Of a stretch of 64,000 nt of DNA, positions 46,392 to 56,214 are shown piece by piece. The notes under the pieces are model-generated. The model saw only the letters and a program-made list of their open reading frames with translations, made no database searches and was not told where the DNA came from. The translations under genes and the position numbers were made by a program. Source of the stretch: Salinicola halophyticus (GTDB lineage: Bacteria > Pseudomonadota > Gammaproteobacteria > Pseudomonadales > Halomonadaceae); assembly GCF_003206695.1 (NCBI RefSeq), contig NZ_PZJN01000003.1:517323-581322 (forward strand), read 5' to 3'. Every line of letters begins with the position of its first letter. The first letter of the stretch is position 1.

Positions 46392-46871
46392 TCACCATTC
46401 GCTGCTGCCCTCACGCAGCGATGGCAACAGCGCCCTGAACTCTCGGTGACACCAGCGCAACGTCTCGGCGAGCGTCGGCTCTCCGGCGCTGGCAATCAGC
46501 CGACGCGGCGCCTCGCGGCGCGCCGCGCCCTCGTCACCATGCAATGCTCGCAACCGTTCCAGCAACATGGCCAGCCAGCTCTCAGCGTCATCGGCCAACG
46601 AGCGTAGGCGTTCGAGCTCAGCGACGGGGACCGAGGTGGCCTGCAGCCAGGCTCGCCAATCATCGTGAGTCAGATCGGTATGCTCGGTCACTTCGCGAAG
46701 CAGCGCATTCAAGGCCAGTTCCAGCTGCCCCAGCGCCGCTTCTTCCAGCGCCATGCGCCGCGCCGTCGCATGCTCGTCGCGATTCGCCTCCTCGGTCCGA
46801 GCATCGGCACCGAGCGCCAGCAACAGGTCAGCCTGGTAGAGCAGCTGATTGGTACGGGCCACAGACGTCAC
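46392..46871 (-). CDS. DUF6586-like protein
   Basis: The 159-residue protein starts near [17 protein letters not shown] and is almost all alpha-helical by composition, with no membrane segment and no recognised catalytic motif. The GTG at 46871 overlaps the topA stop as GTGA; a GTG at 46862 is also possible. A protein of this kind follows topA in Pseudomonas, so a conserved partnership is likely, but its function is unknown. Confidence 0.8.
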   Translation of the reverse strand: MTSVARTNQLLYQADLLLALGADARTEEANRDEHATARRMALEEAALGQLELALNALLREVTEHTDLTHDDWRAWLQATSVPVAELERLRSLADDAESWLAMLLERLRALHGDEGAARREAPRRLIASAGEPTLAETLRWCHREFRALLPSLREGSSEW

Positions 46872-49489
46872 TTGCGCTTGTCCTCCACCTGCCAACGGCC
46901 GTCTTCGAATGTCGCGCGCCAGCCGGTCGCCTTGCCAGCTTCGTCGGTCATCACGAACTGGCTCTTGGCCTTGCGCGAAAACCGGATTTGGGCCGGCCGA
47001 CCGTCCGGATCCTCGCTGGGCGCCTCGAGCAGAAAGTGATACTTCTCGGGCAGCGCATCGGCGTGTGCCTTGAGCTCTTTCACCAGCGGCGGTCGCGTTT
47101 CCCGATTCTTGGGAAACTGGCTGGCGGCCAGAAACAGGCCGCTGGCGCCGTCTCGCAGCACGTAATGATCGTCGACTTTCAGACAGGCCAGTTCCGGCAT
47201 CGGAATCGGATCCATCTTGGGCGGTGCTACCTCACCGCTCTTCAGCAGCTTGCGGGTATTGCCGCACGCCTCGTTGGTGCAGGCAAAGTACTTGCCGAAA
47301 CGCCCGCTCTTGAGCTGCATTTCGGAGCCACACTTGTCGCACTCGATCACCGGACCGTCGTAGCCCTTGATCCGGAAACGGCCCTGCTCGATCTCGTAAT
47401 AGCCGTCGTCATCGTTGCTGAGATAGAGCTTGCGACCCTCGTCGATCAGATAGCTATCCATCGCCGTACCGGTGTTCGGGTTGCGCCGCTTGGCGCGCAA
47501 CGCGTCGGTTTCGGCGGCCTCGTCGGCCTCCTCCGGTACTGCTTCATCCCCAGGAATCAAGTCGATGGTGGTCTTGCAGCGCTCTTTCGGCGGCAGATTG
47601 TAGCCGGAGCAGCCCAGGAACACGCCGGTCGAGGCGATGCGAATCTGCATCGGGCGGCCGCAGGTCGGGCAAGCGATATCGGTCTCGACCGGGTCGTTGG
47701 GACGCATGCCCTCGTCGCCCTCGGCGCGTTCCAGCTTCTGCTTGAAATCGGCGTAGAACGCGTCGAGCACTTGCTGCCACTGCTCGTGTCCTTCGGCGAC
47801 TTCATCGAGACGATCCTCCATCCGGGCGGTGAAGCCGTAGTCGAGCAGATCGTTGAACGACTCCACCAGACGATCAGTGACGATCTCGCCGAGTTTCTCG
47901 GCGTAGAAGCGCCGGTTGTCTAGCTTGGCATAGCCTCGATCCTGGATCGTGGAGATGATCGCCGCGTAGGTCGACGGCCGGCCGATGCCCCGCTTCTCCA
48001 GCTCCTTGACCAGGCTGGCTTCGGTATAACGTGCCGGCGGCTTGGTGAAGTGCTGTTGCGGATCGATCTGCTCGACCTGCAGCGTCGCGCCCTCCTCGAT
48101 GTCCGGCAGCTGCGCCTGCTCGTCCTTTTTCGCCATCGGCTTCATTACGCGGGTGTAGCCGTCGAACTTGAGCACCCGGCCGCGCGCCTTGAGCTCGAAG
48201 CCCTCGGCCTCGATGGTCAGCGTCGTGGCGAGATATTGCGCCGGCACCATCTGGCAGGCCACGAACTGACGCCAGATCAGTTCATAGAGACGCTGAGCGT
48301 CGCGCTCGACGGGCAAATCGTCGGCCCGCTGCTTGACGTTGGACGGCCGGATGGCCTCGTGGGCCTCCTGGGCGTTCTGCTTGCTCGAGTAGCGAATCGG
48401 CGACTCCGGCAGGTAACGTTCGCCGAATTCCGCCTGGATGTAATCACGCACGCCGGCGACCGCATCCTGGGACAGGTTGGTCGAGTCGGTACGCATGTAA
48501 GTGATGTAGCCGCCTTCGTAGAGGCGCTGGGCCAGCGTCATCGTCTTTTTGACCGAGTACCCCAGGCGGCCACTGGCTGCCTGTTGCAGGGTCGAGGTAA
48601 TGAACGGGGCGTTGGGCTTGGAGCTGGTCGGCTTGGTTTCGCGGCTGGTGACGTCGAATGCTTCCCGACGCAGCGGCGCGATGCGCTCGAGCGTTTCCTT
48701 CTCGGAGGTCGGCCGGAAAGCCTCGCCCTTTTCACGAGCCACCTCGAAACGGACCGGCTCTCCGTCCGGCGTGATCATGTCGGCATGAACGTCCCAGAAC
48801 TCTTCCGGGTTGAACGCGCGGATATCGCGCTCCCGGTCGACGAGCAGGCGTACCGCCACCGACTGCACGCGACCGGCGGAGAGGCCGCGCGCGACCTTGC
48901 TCCAGAGCAGCGGAGAGACCATGAAGCCGACCACGCGATCGAGAAAGCGACGACTCTGCTGCGCCTCGACCCGGGCGATGTTGAGCGTGCCGGGCTGCTT
49001 GAACGCTTCCTGAATGGCGTTCTTGGTGATCTCGTTGAACACGACACGCTTGTAGCGCGAGTCATCGCCGCCGATGGTCTCTTTCAGGTGCCAGGCGATC
49101 GCTTCCCCCTCGCGATCCAAATCCGTTGCGAGATAGATGGTGTCGCTCTTGTCGGCGAGCTTCTTGAGCTCTTCGACCACCTTTTCCTTACCCGGCAGGA
49201 TCTCGTAGTTGGCCTGCCAGCCATGCTCGGGATCGATCCCCATGCGGCGAATCAACTGATCCCACTGCTTCTGCTTCTTGTAAATCGCCTTGTCGTCCGG
49301 CGACATCTTGCGGGTGATCGCCGCCTGTCTCGCCCGCTCCTTGGGATCGCTGGCCTGCTTGGAAGAACCACTGGTCGGCAGATCACGGATATGCCCGACA
49401 CTCGACTTCACCACGAAATCGTTGCCGAGATACTTGTTAATGGTCTTGGCCTTGGCCGGTGACTCAACGATAACCAGTGACTTGCCCAT
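46868..49489 (-). CDS. topA: DNA topoisomerase I
   Basis: TopA relaxes negative supercoils. The 873-residue protein has the Toprim domain at the N-terminus ([17 protein letters not shown] and [13 protein letters not shown]), the active-site Tyr in [12 protein letters not shown], and C-terminal zinc ribbons with CPTCGRPM and CDKCGSEM followed by zinc-free repeats. Length fits gammaproteobacterial TopA. AGGAG lies 4 nt before ATG 49489. It is co-transcribed with the DUF6586 gene. Confidence 0.97.
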   Translation of the reverse strand: MGKSLVIVESPAKAKTINKYLGNDFVVKSSVGHIRDLPTSGSSKQASDPKERARQAAITRKMSPDDKAIYKKQKQWDQLIRRMGIDPEHGWQANYEILPGKEKVVEELKKLADKSDTIYLATDLDREGEAIAWHLKETIGGDDSRYKRVVFNEITKNAIQEAFKQPGTLNIARVEAQQSRRFLDRVVGFMVSPLLWSKVARGLSAGRVQSVAVRLLVDRERDIRAFNPEEFWDVHADMITPDGEPVRFEVAREKGEAFRPTSEKETLERIAPLRREAFDVTSRETKPTSSKPNAPFITSTLQQAASGRLGYSVKKTMTLAQRLYEGGYITYMRTDSTNLSQDAVAGVRDYIQAEFGERYLPESPIRYSSKQNAQEAHEAIRPSNVKQRADDLPVERDAQRLYELIWRQFVACQMVPAQYLATTLTIEAEGFELKARGRVLKFDGYTRVMKPMAKKDEQAQLPDIEEGATLQVEQIDPQQHFTKPPARYTEASLVKELEKRGIGRPSTYAAIISTIQDRGYAKLDNRRFYAEKLGEIVTDRLVESFNDLLDYGFTARMEDRLDEVAEGHEQWQQVLDAFYADFKQKLERAEGDEGMRPNDPVETDIACPTCGRPMQIRIASTGVFLGCSGYNLPPKERCKTTIDLIPGDEAVPEEADEAAETDALRAKRRNPNTGTAMDSYLIDEGRKLYLSNDDDGYYEIEQGRFRIKGYDGPVIECDKCGSEMQLKSGRFGKYFACTNEACGNTRKLLKSGEVAPPKMDPIPMPELACLKVDDHYVLRDGASGLFLAASQFPKNRETRPPLVKELKAHADALPEKYHFLLEAPSEDPDGRPAQIRFSRKAKSQFVMTDEAGKATGWRATFEDGRWQVEDKRK

Positions 49490-49507
49490 AGCTCTCCTGC
49501 TTCTTTT

Positions 49508-49538
49508 ATAGAGTGCGGCTAAATAAATAGAGTGCGGC
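49508..49538. repeat. 12-bp direct repeat in the topA leader
   Basis: ATAGAGTGCGGC occurs twice at a 19-bp period, 18 nt upstream of the topA start. On the minus strand the proximal copy reads into TATAAAAG, a possible -10 region. Confidence 0.6.
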
Positions 49539-50017
49539 GAATGTTACCAAGTACTGTGTTTTTACAGGGTACACGGCAGATTCCACTGAGTGCCGAAAAT
49601 TCGTAGCATGCGGCGCCAGTGGCCGCTGGCACGTGTTTAGCGACGGAAAGTGGCGACAGAAAACGGAGCCTGGCCGGAAAATGCGCCTACCCTACCCTAG
49701 CCGTTCTCGGCGCGCCAGCCGAAGCTTGACTTCCCCCGATCCTGGCGGCGGCGCGACCTTGGCTCTTCATAATGGGTCTTTGTACCGAGATTCCAAGCCG
49801 GGAAAGGCATCTCGACCCCGGGCCTCTCCGACCTTGCGTCCATGTCACATCGTGGCCAGGCGCGCTACACTTGGCTAAATTGGCGCCGCTGACGGCACGT
49901 CATCAGCATGACATGCTGACGTGATCACTCTATGACGACCTGAGCGGATCCCCTGTCACCGCAGTCGCCTCGGCATCGCGCCACAGTCGCATCGCTGTCA
50001 CACCAGTCGTGACGCTT

Positions 50018-50046
50018 CGGACAAGATGATCGCCATGTTGTAAAAT
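50018..50046 (+). promoter_or_regulatory. Candidate pyk promoter
   Basis: CGGACA (50018-50023) and TAAAAT (50041-50046) are 17 nt apart, 77 nt upstream of the pyk ATG. TGTAAAATCACCACC overlapping the -10 matches a HexR-like site at 10 of 15 positions, which is too weak to claim. Confidence 0.45.
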
Positions 50047-50123
50047 CACCACCTCTTTCCGCCGCGGATCATTTCTCTTCTTTGGCGCGCCGGATGACTC
50101 ACTCAGCCACCAGGAGAATCTCT

Positions 50124-51587
50124 ATGCAGCAAGCGTTTCACGGCCCGATTCGTCGCACCAAGATCGTCGCTACGCTGGGTCCCGCCACGGATCGCGAGGG
50201 AGTACTGGACGCCATCATCGAAGCCGGAGTCGACGTCGTCCGTCTGAACTTCTCCCACGGCAATCCCGAAGATCATCGTCGCCGGCTCATGGCCGTACGT
50301 GAAGCCGCGGAACGTCAGGGGCGTGCGGTGGCGGCGCTCGGCGATCTCCAGGGCCCCAAGATCCGGATCGCCCGCTTTGCCGCCGAAGGCGGTGTCAAGC
50401 TCGAGAAGGACCAGCCCTTCCTGATCGACGTATCGCTGGATCGCGATGCCGGCGACAGTGAGCGCGTGGGCTGCGACTATGCCGAGCTGGCCGATGACGT
50501 CGCCGTCGGTGACACCCTGTTGCTGGATGACGGTCGCCTGGTCCTGGAAGTCGAGCGCATCGAAGGCCCGAAAATCTTCACCAAGGTCAAGGTCGGCGGC
50601 AAGCTGACCAACAACAAGGGTATCAACAAGCAGGGCGGCGGCCTCTCCGCAGCCGCGCTGACGGAAAAGGACAAGGAAGACCTCAAGACGGCGATCGATA
50701 TCGGTGTCGACTATCTGGCGGTCTCCTTCCCGCGTAGCGGCGCCGACATGCAGTACGCTCGCGAGCTGCTCGGCGAGGCGGGTCAGGAGATCGGCCTGGT
50801 CGCCAAGATCGAACGTGCCGAAGCCGTTGCCGACCCGGAAACGCTGGACGACATCATCCGCGCCTCGGAAGCGGTAATGGTGGCTCGCGGCGATCTCGGC
50901 GTCGAGATTGGCGATGCCCAGTTGATCGGCGTGCAGAAGCGCATCATCTCCCGCGCCCGCAGCCTCAACAAGGTAGTCATCACCGCGACCCAGATGATGG
51001 AGTCGATGATCGAGTCGCCGTTGCCCACTCGCGCCGAGGTGTTCGACGTCGCCAATGCGGTTCTCGATGGCACCGATGCGGTCATGCTGTCGGCGGAAAC
51101 CGCCGCCGGCGACTACCCGGTCGAAACCATCCGCGCCATGAATCGGCTGTGCCTGGGCGCCGAGCGCGAGCGCGCCGCTCAACAGTCGCAGCACCGCATC
51201 CACGAAGGCTTCAGCCGCGTCGACGAGACCCTGGCGCTGTCGGCGATGTATGCCGCCAACCACCTCTCAGGCGTAGTCGCGATTGCCTGTTTGACCGCCT
51301 CCGGCTATACCCCGTTGATTGCTTCGCGCATCCGTTCCGGGCTACCCATCGTCGCCTTGGCCGAAACTCCCATGGTCCAGCGCCGAATGGCACTCTATCG
51401 CGGCGTCGTATCACTGGTTTTCGACAGCTCTCGCTTCCCGCTGACCGAGATCAACGCCGGCGCGATCAAGGAGCTGGTCAGCCTCGGACTCGCCAAGAAA
51501 GGCGACCATGTCATCCTGACGCGAGGCGATCACATGAACGCCCATGGCGGCACCAACACCCTGAAGATCATTCAGGTTGAAGAGTAA
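50124..51587 (+). CDS. pyk: Pyruvate kinase
   Basis: Pyruvate kinase makes pyruvate and ATP from phosphoenolpyruvate and ADP. The 487-residue protein begins MQQAFHGPIRRTKIVATLGPA, has VRLNFSHG, the catalytic Lys in GLVAKIERAEAV, MVARGDLGVEIG, and ITATQMMESMI, and a C-terminal allosteric domain. It resembles E. coli PykA (type II). AGGAGA lies 6 nt before ATG 50124. It is monocistronic with its own terminator and converges on pycB. Confidence 0.97.
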   Translation: MQQAFHGPIRRTKIVATLGPATDREGVLDAIIEAGVDVVRLNFSHGNPEDHRRRLMAVREAAERQGRAVAALGDLQGPKIRIARFAAEGGVKLEKDQPFLIDVSLDRDAGDSERVGCDYAELADDVAVGDTLLLDDGRLVLEVERIEGPKIFTKVKVGGKLTNNKGINKQGGGLSAAALTEKDKEDLKTAIDIGVDYLAVSFPRSGADMQYARELLGEAGQEIGLVAKIERAEAVADPETLDDIIRASEAVMVARGDLGVEIGDAQLIGVQKRIISRARSLNKVVITATQMMESMIESPLPTRAEVFDVANAVLDGTDAVMLSAETAAGDYPVETIRAMNRLCLGAERERAAQQSQHRIHEGFSRVDETLALSAMYAANHLSGVVAIACLTASGYTPLIASRIRSGLPIVALAETPMVQRRMALYRGVVSLVFDSSRFPLTEINAGAIKELVSLGLAKKGDHVILTRGDHMNAHGGTNTLKIIQVEE

Positions 51588-51638
51588 GCCGTAGCGTAAG
51601 CGCCATGGCGGCCTTCGATGAAACGATAAAATGAAACG

Positions 51639-51668
51639 AAAAACGCGGAGCCCAGCTCCGCGTTTTTT
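51639..51668 (+). terminator. Rho-independent terminator of pyk
   Basis: AAAACGCGGAGC and GCTCCGCGTTTT form a perfect 12-bp stem with a 3-nt loop and TTTTTT. It lies 52 nt after the pyk stop. The symmetrical A-run means it could also end pycB transcripts from the other side. Confidence 0.88.
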
Positions 51669-51711
51669 GTCCTGATGACGCCGATCTCAGCGGGGAATCG
51701 ACCCGTGCTTT

Positions 51712-51765
51712 GGTTTCCCCCCACTATTCGGTCTCCCCCCACTATTCGGTCTCCCCCCACTATTC
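51712..51765. repeat. Three 18-bp tandem repeats that include the pycB stop codon
   Basis: Units at 51712-51729, 51730-51747 and 51748-51765 read GGTTTCCCCCCACTATTC once and GGTCTCCCCCCACTATTC twice. The last unit contains GAATAG, the final Glu codon and stop of pycB, on the minus strand. Because 18 is a multiple of three, the two extra copies place further TAG codons in the same frame. Confidence 0.95.
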
Positions 51766-53580
51766 GATCTCGATCAACACTTCACCCGGGGTGACGCGAT
51801 CGCCCTTGGCCACGTGGACCGCCTTGACGGTGCCCCCGGTTCGCGCCTGAACTTCCGTCTCCATCTTCATGGCTTCGGTAATCAGCACGGCCTGGCCTTC
51901 CTTGACGCTGTCACCCTCGGCCACCAGCACGTCGACGATATTGCCCGGCATCGAGGTGGTGACGTGCCCCGGCGAACTGGCCTTGGCCCGTCCACCGCTC
52001 TTGTTCTCCTGAACGAACTCATCCTTGGCCTCGAACACGACCTCTTCGGGCATGCCATCGAGAGTCAGGTAGACGCGACGCTTGCTGCCACTGCTGCTGC
52101 CGACGCCGGTAATCTGCACTTCATAGGATTCTCCGTGAACGTCGATGACGAACTCCGTCGGCACGCCTTCGGAAACCGGACGACTGGCGCCACCCGCGGC
52201 CTCTGGCGCCGGGATCGCCTCCGGCACCAGGGTGCCGTCACGCCGTGCTTGCAGATATTCCCGTCCCAGGTCCGGGAACATGGCGAATGTCAGCACGTCC
52301 TCCTCGCAGCTGGCGAGTTCGCCGATATCGGCCTTGAGCCTGGTCATCTCCGGCTTGAGCTGATCGGCGGGCCGCCCTTCGTCCACGGGTTCGTTGCCGA
52401 TCGCCTTGCGCCGCACTTCCGCATTCACCGCGGCCGGCGGCTGACCGTAGCCACCCAGCAGATAACGCTTCACCTCATTGGTGATCGATTTGTAGCGCTC
52501 GCCGGTCAGCACGTTCATGGCCGCCTGGGTCCCGACGATCTGCGAGGTCGGCGTGACCAGCGGCGGATAACCGAGATCGGCGCGAACCTTGGGAATCTCG
52601 TCGAAGACGTCCTGAATCCGGCCCAGCGCGTTCTGCTCCTTCATCTGGTTGGCCAGGTTCGACATCATGCCGCCCGGCACCTGCCAGATCTGCACGCTGA
52701 CATCCTCGCGGGTGTACTCGCTCTCGAAAGCCGCGTACTTCTTGCGGACCTCGCGAAAATAATCACCGACTTCCTTGAGCGCGACCAGATCCAGCCCGGT
52801 GTCGTAGGGCGTTTCCTGGAACGCCGCGACCATGGCTTCGGTGGACGGGTGACTGGTACCGCCGGCAAAGGCCGAGATACAGGTATCGATATGCCGGCAC
52901 CCCGCCTCCACCGCCTTCATCTGGCTCAACGACGCAAGGCCGGACGTGGCGTGTGCGTGCAGATGTACCGGCACGTCCACGGCCTCGACCAGGGCTTCCA
53001 CCAGCTCTCCGGTGGCGTAGGGCGTCAACAGGCCGGCCATGTCCTTGATCGCGATAGAATCCGCACCCATATCGACCAGCCGCTTGGCCTGCTCCACATA
53101 CATGTCACGCGTGTGGACCGGGCTGACGGTGTAGCAGATCGTGCCTTGAGCGTGCTTGCCGCTGGCCTTGACCGCCTTCATCGCGGTTTCCAGATTGCGC
53201 AGATCGTTCAGCGCATCGAACACCCGGAAGATATCGATCCCGTTGTCGGCCGAACGGGCCACGAAACGTTCGACCACGTCATCGGCATAGTGGCGGTAGC
53301 CGAGCAGATTCTGGCCGCGCAGCAGCATCTGCAACGGCGTATTGGGCAGCGCTTCGCGCAACGACTGCAGCCGTTCCCACGGATCCTCCTTGAGGAAGCG
53401 CACGCAGGCGTCGAACGTGGCGCCGCCCCAGACTTCGAGCGAATGAAAGCCGATGGCGTCGAGCTTGGCGCAGATCGGCAGCATGTCCTCGGTTCGCATG
53501 CGCGTGGCGATCAGCGACTGATGTCCATCGCGCAGGACGACGTCGCTGACCCTGACGGATGAGCCGTTGGCGTTGTTCAT
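51760..53580 (-). CDS. pycB: Pyruvate carboxylase subunit B (oxaloacetate decarboxylase alpha-like)
   Basis: The carboxyltransferase and biotin carrier of a two-subunit pyruvate carboxylase, making oxaloacetate to refill the TCA cycle. The 606-residue protein has RDGHQS with Asp18, the active-site Lys in IKDMAGL, metal ligands in HLHAHATSG, a conserved carboxylase domain, and a biotinyl domain with Lys572 in EAMKMET. The family also contains Na+-pumping oxaloacetate decarboxylase alpha, but no beta or gamma subunit genes are here and pycA is adjacent. ATG 53580 follows AGGAGA. The stop codon lies in a tandem repeat. Confidence 0.92.
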   Translation of the reverse strand: MNNANGSSVRVSDVVLRDGHQSLIATRMRTEDMLPICAKLDAIGFHSLEVWGGATFDACVRFLKEDPWERLQSLREALPNTPLQMLLRGQNLLGYRHYADDVVERFVARSADNGIDIFRVFDALNDLRNLETAMKAVKASGKHAQGTICYTVSPVHTRDMYVEQAKRLVDMGADSIAIKDMAGLLTPYATGELVEALVEAVDVPVHLHAHATSGLASLSQMKAVEAGCRHIDTCISAFAGGTSHPSTEAMVAAFQETPYDTGLDLVALKEVGDYFREVRKKYAAFESEYTREDVSVQIWQVPGGMMSNLANQMKEQNALGRIQDVFDEIPKVRADLGYPPLVTPTSQIVGTQAAMNVLTGERYKSITNEVKRYLLGGYGQPPAAVNAEVRRKAIGNEPVDEGRPADQLKPEMTRLKADIGELASCEEDVLTFAMFPDLGREYLQARRDGTLVPEAIPAPEAAGGASRPVSEGVPTEFVIDVHGESYEVQITGVGSSSGSKRRVYLTLDGMPEEVVFEAKDEFVQENKSGGRAKASSPGHVTTSMPGNIVDVLVAEGDSVKEGQAVLITEAMKMETEVQARTGGTVKAVHVAKGDRVTPGEVLIEIE

Positions 53581-53650
53581 GTCTTTCTCCTGATCCTGAT
53601 TCGGGTCCATTCCGGCTATTCTGATTTCGGCTTATCGTGATTCAACGGAT

Positions 53651-55066
53651 TCAGAGTCCCGCGTGGGCGGCGATGGCCGCGGCGATCGCCAATGCGACCT
53701 CTTCCGGATTGCGTTTGACGGAGTAGTTGAGCAATTCAGGATGGGCGGGAACGAACCCGGTATCGAAACGGCCGGCACGAAATTCGGGATGTCGCAGAAT
53801 TTCCTGATAATACGGTGCCGTGGTCTTCACGCCCTGCAGGCGCATATCGTTGAGCGCCCGAATCCCGCGGTTGAGCGTCTCTTCCCAGGTCATGCCCCAG
53901 ACGATCAGCTTGAGGCACATCGAATCGAAGTACGGAGGAATCGTGTAGCCGGTATAGATCGCCGTATCCGTCCTCACGCCGGGGCCGCCGGGCGCGTAAT
54001 AGCGCGTGATGCGTCCGAAACTCGGCAGAAAGTCGTTCTTGGGATCCTCGGCGTTGATCCGGAACTGGATGGCATAGCCCTGGTGCCGAATGTCCTCCTG
54101 GCGGTAGGCCAGGCGCTCCCCGGCGGCGACGCGCAGCTGCTCGCGGACGATATCGACGCCGGTAATCGCTTCGGTAATGGTGTGCTCGACCTGGACCCGG
54201 GTATTCATCTCCATGAAGAAGACTTCGTTGTCCTTGACCAGAAATTCGACGGTGCCGGCGTTCTCGTAACTCACGGCCTGGGTGGCGCGCACCGCCATCT
54301 TGCCGACGTAGCTGCGCTGCTCAGGCGTCAGCTGCGGACTGGGGGCGATTTCGATCAGCTTCTGGTTACGCCGCTGGATCGAGCAGTCGCGCTCGAACAG
54401 ATGAATGACGCCGCCGTGACTGTCCGCCAGCACCTGGACTTCAATATGCAGCGGGTCGACCACGCACTTTTCCATGAACACCTCGGCGCTACCGAACGCC
54501 TTGGTCGCTTCGGAAATCACCCGGTCCCAGGCCTGGCCGAGCTGATCCGGCGTGTCGCAACGCCGAATGCCGCGCCCACCGCCGCCGGAGGTCGCCTTGA
54601 GCATGATCGGGTAGCCGATCTCTTCGGCCACCGTCAGCGCCTCGTCGAGATCGGCGAGATTCCCCTCGGAACCCGGCGTGACCGGCACGCCCGCCTCGCG
54701 CATGGCCGCTCGCGCCGCGGTCTTGTCACCCATTTTGGCAATGACTTCGGCGCTGGGACCCACGAAGGCGATGCCCGCCTGACTGCAGATCCGGGCGAAC
54801 TCGGCGCTTTCGGACAGGAAGCCATAGCCGGGGTGAATGGCGTCACAGCCCGTTTCCCGTGCCAGGCTGACGATGCGTCGCGGGTCGAGATAGCCCGCCA
54901 ACGGCTCGTCGCCCATGAAATAGGCCTCGTCCGCGCCTTTGACGTGAAGCGAAAACCGATCGGGCTCGGTGTAGATTGCCACTGACCGGATGCCCATCTC
55001 GGCGCAGGCTCGTACAATACGCACGGCGATCTCGCCGCGGTTGGCGATAAGCAGTTTCTTGAACAC
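53651..55066 (-). CDS. pycA: Pyruvate carboxylase subunit A (biotin carboxylase)
   Basis: The biotin carboxylase subunit that uses ATP and bicarbonate to carboxylate biotin on PycB. The 471-residue protein starts MFKKLLIANRGEIAVRIVRA, has HPGYGFLSE, the ATP-grasp glycine loop TSGGGGRGIR, FMEMNTRVQVEHTITE, and the RINAEDP motif. It resembles AccC but lies 70 nt upstream of pycB and beside a divergent LysR gene, the Pseudomonas pyc layout. AccC itself is usually beside accB, not found here. ATG 55066 is the natural start. Confidence 0.93.
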   Translation of the reverse strand: MFKKLLIANRGEIAVRIVRACAEMGIRSVAIYTEPDRFSLHVKGADEAYFMGDEPLAGYLDPRRIVSLARETGCDAIHPGYGFLSESAEFARICSQAGIAFVGPSAEVIAKMGDKTAARAAMREAGVPVTPGSEGNLADLDEALTVAEEIGYPIMLKATSGGGGRGIRRCDTPDQLGQAWDRVISEATKAFGSAEVFMEKCVVDPLHIEVQVLADSHGGVIHLFERDCSIQRRNQKLIEIAPSPQLTPEQRSYVGKMAVRATQAVSYENAGTVEFLVKDNEVFFMEMNTRVQVEHTITEAITGVDIVREQLRVAAGERLAYRQEDIRHQGYAIQFRINAEDPKNDFLPSFGRITRYYAPGGPGVRTDTAIYTGYTIPPYFDSMCLKLIVWGMTWEETLNRGIRALNDMRLQGVKTTAPYYQEILRHPEFRAGRFDTGFVPAHPELLNYSVKRNPEEVALAIAAAIAAHAGL

Positions 55067-55137
55067 CGTTTGGCCTCCGGATTGCGCGTGGACAGGTCGT
55101 TCGTCTCTCCTTCTACGCTAGCCATCCGTGATCCAAT

Positions 55138-55155
55138 AGAAAAATTGATATTTCT
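55138..55155. promoter_or_regulatory. Dyad 1 in the pycA-LysR intergenic region
   Basis: AGAAA and TTTCT arms flank an AT-rich 8-nt centre. With the neighbouring dyad it makes this short spacer the most palindromic site near the operon. LysR proteins often bind two such sites between divergent genes. Confidence 0.4.
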
Positions 55156-55164
55156 TTGCCAACC

Positions 55165-55182
55165 TATAAGCTCAACCTTATA
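55165..55182. promoter_or_regulatory. Dyad 2, candidate LysR operator
   Basis: TATAAG-CTCAAC-CTTATA is a perfect 6-bp inverted repeat with a 6-nt centre, 23 nt before the LysR start. It does not fit a strict T-N11-A box. Its position suggests autoregulation by the adjacent regulator. Confidence 0.5.
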
Positions 55183-55204
55183 CCTGTCCCTGAGAGCGTG
55201 CCGA

Positions 55205-56191
55205 ATGTCACGACCCAATCTGCTCAATCGACTGACGTTCCGTCAGCTCCAGGTCTTCCAGGCCGTCCACCGTCAGCAATCCTACTCGCGTGCCGCCGAG
55301 CAGCTCGGGCTGACACAACCCGCGGTCAGCGCCCAGATTCGACAGCTCGAGCAGGCACTCGCCCAGCCGCTGTTCAAGTACGCCGGGAAAACGCTGCACA
55401 TCCTGCCGGCCGCCGACGCGCTGGCGGCGTCGACGCAGTCGATCTTCGGACAGGTTTCGAGTTTACAGATGGAGTTATCGGAGCTGGCCGGCACGATTCG
55501 CGGCGAGCTCAACCTGGCGGCCGTCTCCACCGCGCAGTATGTGGTGCCCCACATCCTGGCACGCTTTCGGGCTCGCTATCCCGAGGTTCAGATTCGGCTG
55601 CGCGTGTGCAATCGGGCCCAGGCCCTGGAACGGCTGGCGGAGAGGCGGGATGATCTGGTGATCATGGGCATGGTGCCGGAGGACCCCAACCTGGTGTTCA
55701 TGCCCATCCTGGACAATGAGCTGATTCCGGTCGTCTGGCCGGGCCATCCGCTGGTGACGGCCGATCGGGCGACGCTCGAGGATTTCGCGCGACACTATCT
55801 GTTGATGCGGGAACCGGGTTCCGGTGCGCGGACGGCGTTCGAGGATTTTGCCGCGAGGGAACGCATTTCCCTGCACCATACCATCGAGCTGGGTACCAAC
55901 GAGGCCATCAAGCAGGGCGTGATGGCGCATCTCGGCGTGGCCGTATTGCCGCGATTGGCAGTGCAACTGGAGCTGGCATCCGGCCTGCTGGCGAATCCGA
56001 CCATTCCCGGCTTCCCGCTGAGACGCTCGTGGTGCACGGTCTACCCCAAGGATCGCTACCCCACGCCGGTGACGGAGCTTTTCCTGCGCTTCGTACGCGA
56101 GCTGCTGCCGGAACTGAACGCGCACTTCCGCAAACCGATGGCCCCGATCGAGACGCCGACGCTACTGTGTCTACCCGCCGAGGGTAGTTAA
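55205..56191 (+). CDS. LysR-family regulator, probable PycR
   Basis: The 328-residue protein has the N-terminal winged helix-turn-helix (LTFRQLQVFQAVHRQQSYSRAAEQLGLTQPAVSAQIRQLEQ, about residues 12-52, shown in parts elsewhere) and a periplasmic-binding-protein-like effector domain from about 95. It is divergent from pycA, 138 nt apart, matching the PycR arrangement in P. aeruginosa. Two dyads lie in between. The ATG at 55205 has only a weak GAGAG upstream. The inducer is unknown. Confidence 0.9.
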   Translation: MSRPNLLNRLTFRQLQVFQAVHRQQSYSRAAEQLGLTQPAVSAQIRQLEQALAQPLFKYAGKTLHILPAADALAASTQSIFGQVSSLQMELSELAGTIRGELNLAAVSTAQYVVPHILARFRARYPEVQIRLRVCNRAQALERLAERRDDLVIMGMVPEDPNLVFMPILDNELIPVVWPGHPLVTADRATLEDFARHYLLMREPGSGARTAFEDFAARERISLHHTIELGTNEAIKQGVMAHLGVAVLPRLAVQLELASGLLANPTIPGFPLRRSWCTVYPKDRYPTPVTELFLRFVRELLPELNAHFRKPMAPIETPTLLCLPAEGS

Positions 56192-56214
56192 AAAAGCCGT
56201 GCCAGCGAGAACCG

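Larger units (their letters stand above)
49490..50123. other. 634-nt divergent spacer between topA and pyk
   Basis: No gene was found; an 81-codon Arg/Pro-rich frame at 49633-49878 has no ribosome-binding site or family look. The spacer contains the direct repeat ATAGAGTGCGGC at 49508-49519 and 49527-49538 (19-bp period, in the topA leader), and the pyk promoter at its right end. The middle part shows nothing recognisable. Confidence 0.55.

Noticed and set aside
49552-49568. CTGT-N6-ACAG, resembling a LexA box near topA
   Set aside because: The LexA spacing is N8; N6 does not fit, and no SOS gene is adjacent.
49633-49878. 81-codon frame between topA and pyk
   Set aside because: Arg/Pro/Ser-rich, no ribosome-binding site, typical of non-coding GC-rich DNA.
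50035-50043. ATGTTGTAA, resembling the E. coli Ter core, upstream of pyk
   Set aside because: Only nine bases match and the following bases differ; it overlaps a plausible -10 box and lies 24 kb from the tus homologue.
51814-53562. 582-codon open frame opposite pycB, and a similar one of 470 codons opposite topA (48050-49462)
   Set aside because: Long antisense frames are expected opposite GC-rich genes; composition is His/Arg/Gln-rich and no motif or start signal is seen.
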